64,000 bases of DNA from Clostridium guangxiense (GTDB lineage Bacteria > Bacillota > Clostridia > Clostridiales > Clostridiaceae): contig NZ_JAJNKE010000002.1 in NCBI RefSeq assembly GCF_021043395.1, positions 58,056-122,055 on the forward strand. Reading direction: 5' to 3'. Below are positions 63,833 to 64,000 of this stretch, piece after piece. Under the pieces are notes generated by a model. It saw only the letters and a list, made by a program, of their open reading frames with translations. It had not been told where the DNA came from and did no database searches. The position numbers were made by a program, and so were the translations under genes. Each line of letters begins with the position of its first letter. Position 1 is the first letter of the stretch.

Positions 63833-64000
63833 ATGAATTTTATAAATATAGTTAAATTTGATATTAAGAATACTCTCAGAAATCCAATGCTATTAATTAT
63901 AAATACTTTACTTCCTATAATATTGCTTGGAACTATAGGTTTTATTGCAAAGGAAGGTTATGGTTCGGAAAATGTAACTTCTTATGACTATTATGGAATT
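63833..64000 (+). CDS. ABC-2 type permease, partial (window end)
   Basis: ATG 63833 with GGGGTGG upstream. The visible 56 residues are MNFINIVKFDIKNTLRNP followed by a hydrophobic segment (MLLIINTLLPIILLGTIGFIA), the usual start of DrrB/YhgE-type exporter permeases. The gene runs past the window edge. Confidence 0.85.
   Translation, partial: MNFINIVKFDIKNTLRNPMLLIINTLLPIILLGTIGFIAKEGYGSENVTSYDYYGI

Overview
The window is AT-rich DNA from a low-GC Gram-positive anaerobe, most likely a Clostridium sensu stricto of the saccharolytic, solvent-forming type. Evidence for this includes strong GGAGG-type ribosome sites, many UUG/GUG starts, T-box, SAM-I and c-di-GMP-I leaders, a GH4 6-phospho-alpha-glucosidase very like clostridial MalH, and YesM/YesN-type sensor-regulator pairs. 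No rRNA, tRNA, CRISPR array, intact insertion sequence or prophage was seen. The genus is an inference from style of content, not from a marker gene.

Layout. 1-4.3 kb: a 95-bp tandem repeat, then a class II aldolase, dhaK, dhaL and glpX (triose and sugar phosphate metabolism), with large foldback repeats in the gaps. 4.8-11.2 kb: hexuronate/L-gulonate catabolism with a GntR regulator, uxuB, uxuA, an RspB-like L-gulonate/L-idonate dehydrogenase and an MHS-type symporter. 11.3-16.6 kb: an ArsR-type regulator, a membrane-anchored MutS-like ATPase, a membrane protein, and a methyltransferase behind a SAM-I riboswitch. 16.6-21.5 kb (minus strand): an alpha-glucoside PTS operon (IICB, malH, RpiR regulator, IIA). 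21.5-27.1 kb: a decayed ABC exporter, an HD-GYP protein whose long leader holds a c-di-GMP-I riboswitch, and a GH38 alpha-mannosidase. 27.1-32 kb: T-box plus tyrS, a MazF/PemK-like protein without a visible antitoxin, a candidate small RNA, and a VanRS-type two-component pair.

32.3-48.8 kb is the most interesting block. It holds a kinase-less sensor, a three-gene sugar ABC importer, two different GH65 disaccharide phosphorylases, a beta-phosphoglucomutase gene broken by one missing A in an A-run, a YesM/YesN pair, and a large secreted multi-domain GH87-type alpha-1,3-glucanase/mycodextranase. Together these look like a complete alpha-1,3-glucan (or nigeran) utilization locus: the polymer is cut outside, nigero-oligosaccharides are imported by ABC transport, phosphorolysis gives beta-glucose 1-phosphate, and a mutase gives glucose 6-phosphate.

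48.9-64 kb: a TetM-like ribosomal protection GTPase, a 51-residue basic protein, a NitT/TauT-type ABC importer with a D-2-hydroxyacid dehydrogenase, a MATE exporter, a tiny secreted peptide, a membrane protein with Asp-box repeats, an XRE regulator, a methionine aminopeptidase with a SEC-C zinc motif, DUF4363 and DUF421 proteins, and a MarR-ABC exporter operon cut by the window end.

A family of foldback elements with shared sequence and conserved pairing (four copies: two between dhaL and glpX, one after the HD-GYP gene, one after the aminopeptidase gene) lies directly against gene 3' ends. The copies differ in arm sequence while keeping arm complementarity, which is the best sign in this window of an undescribed structured element.
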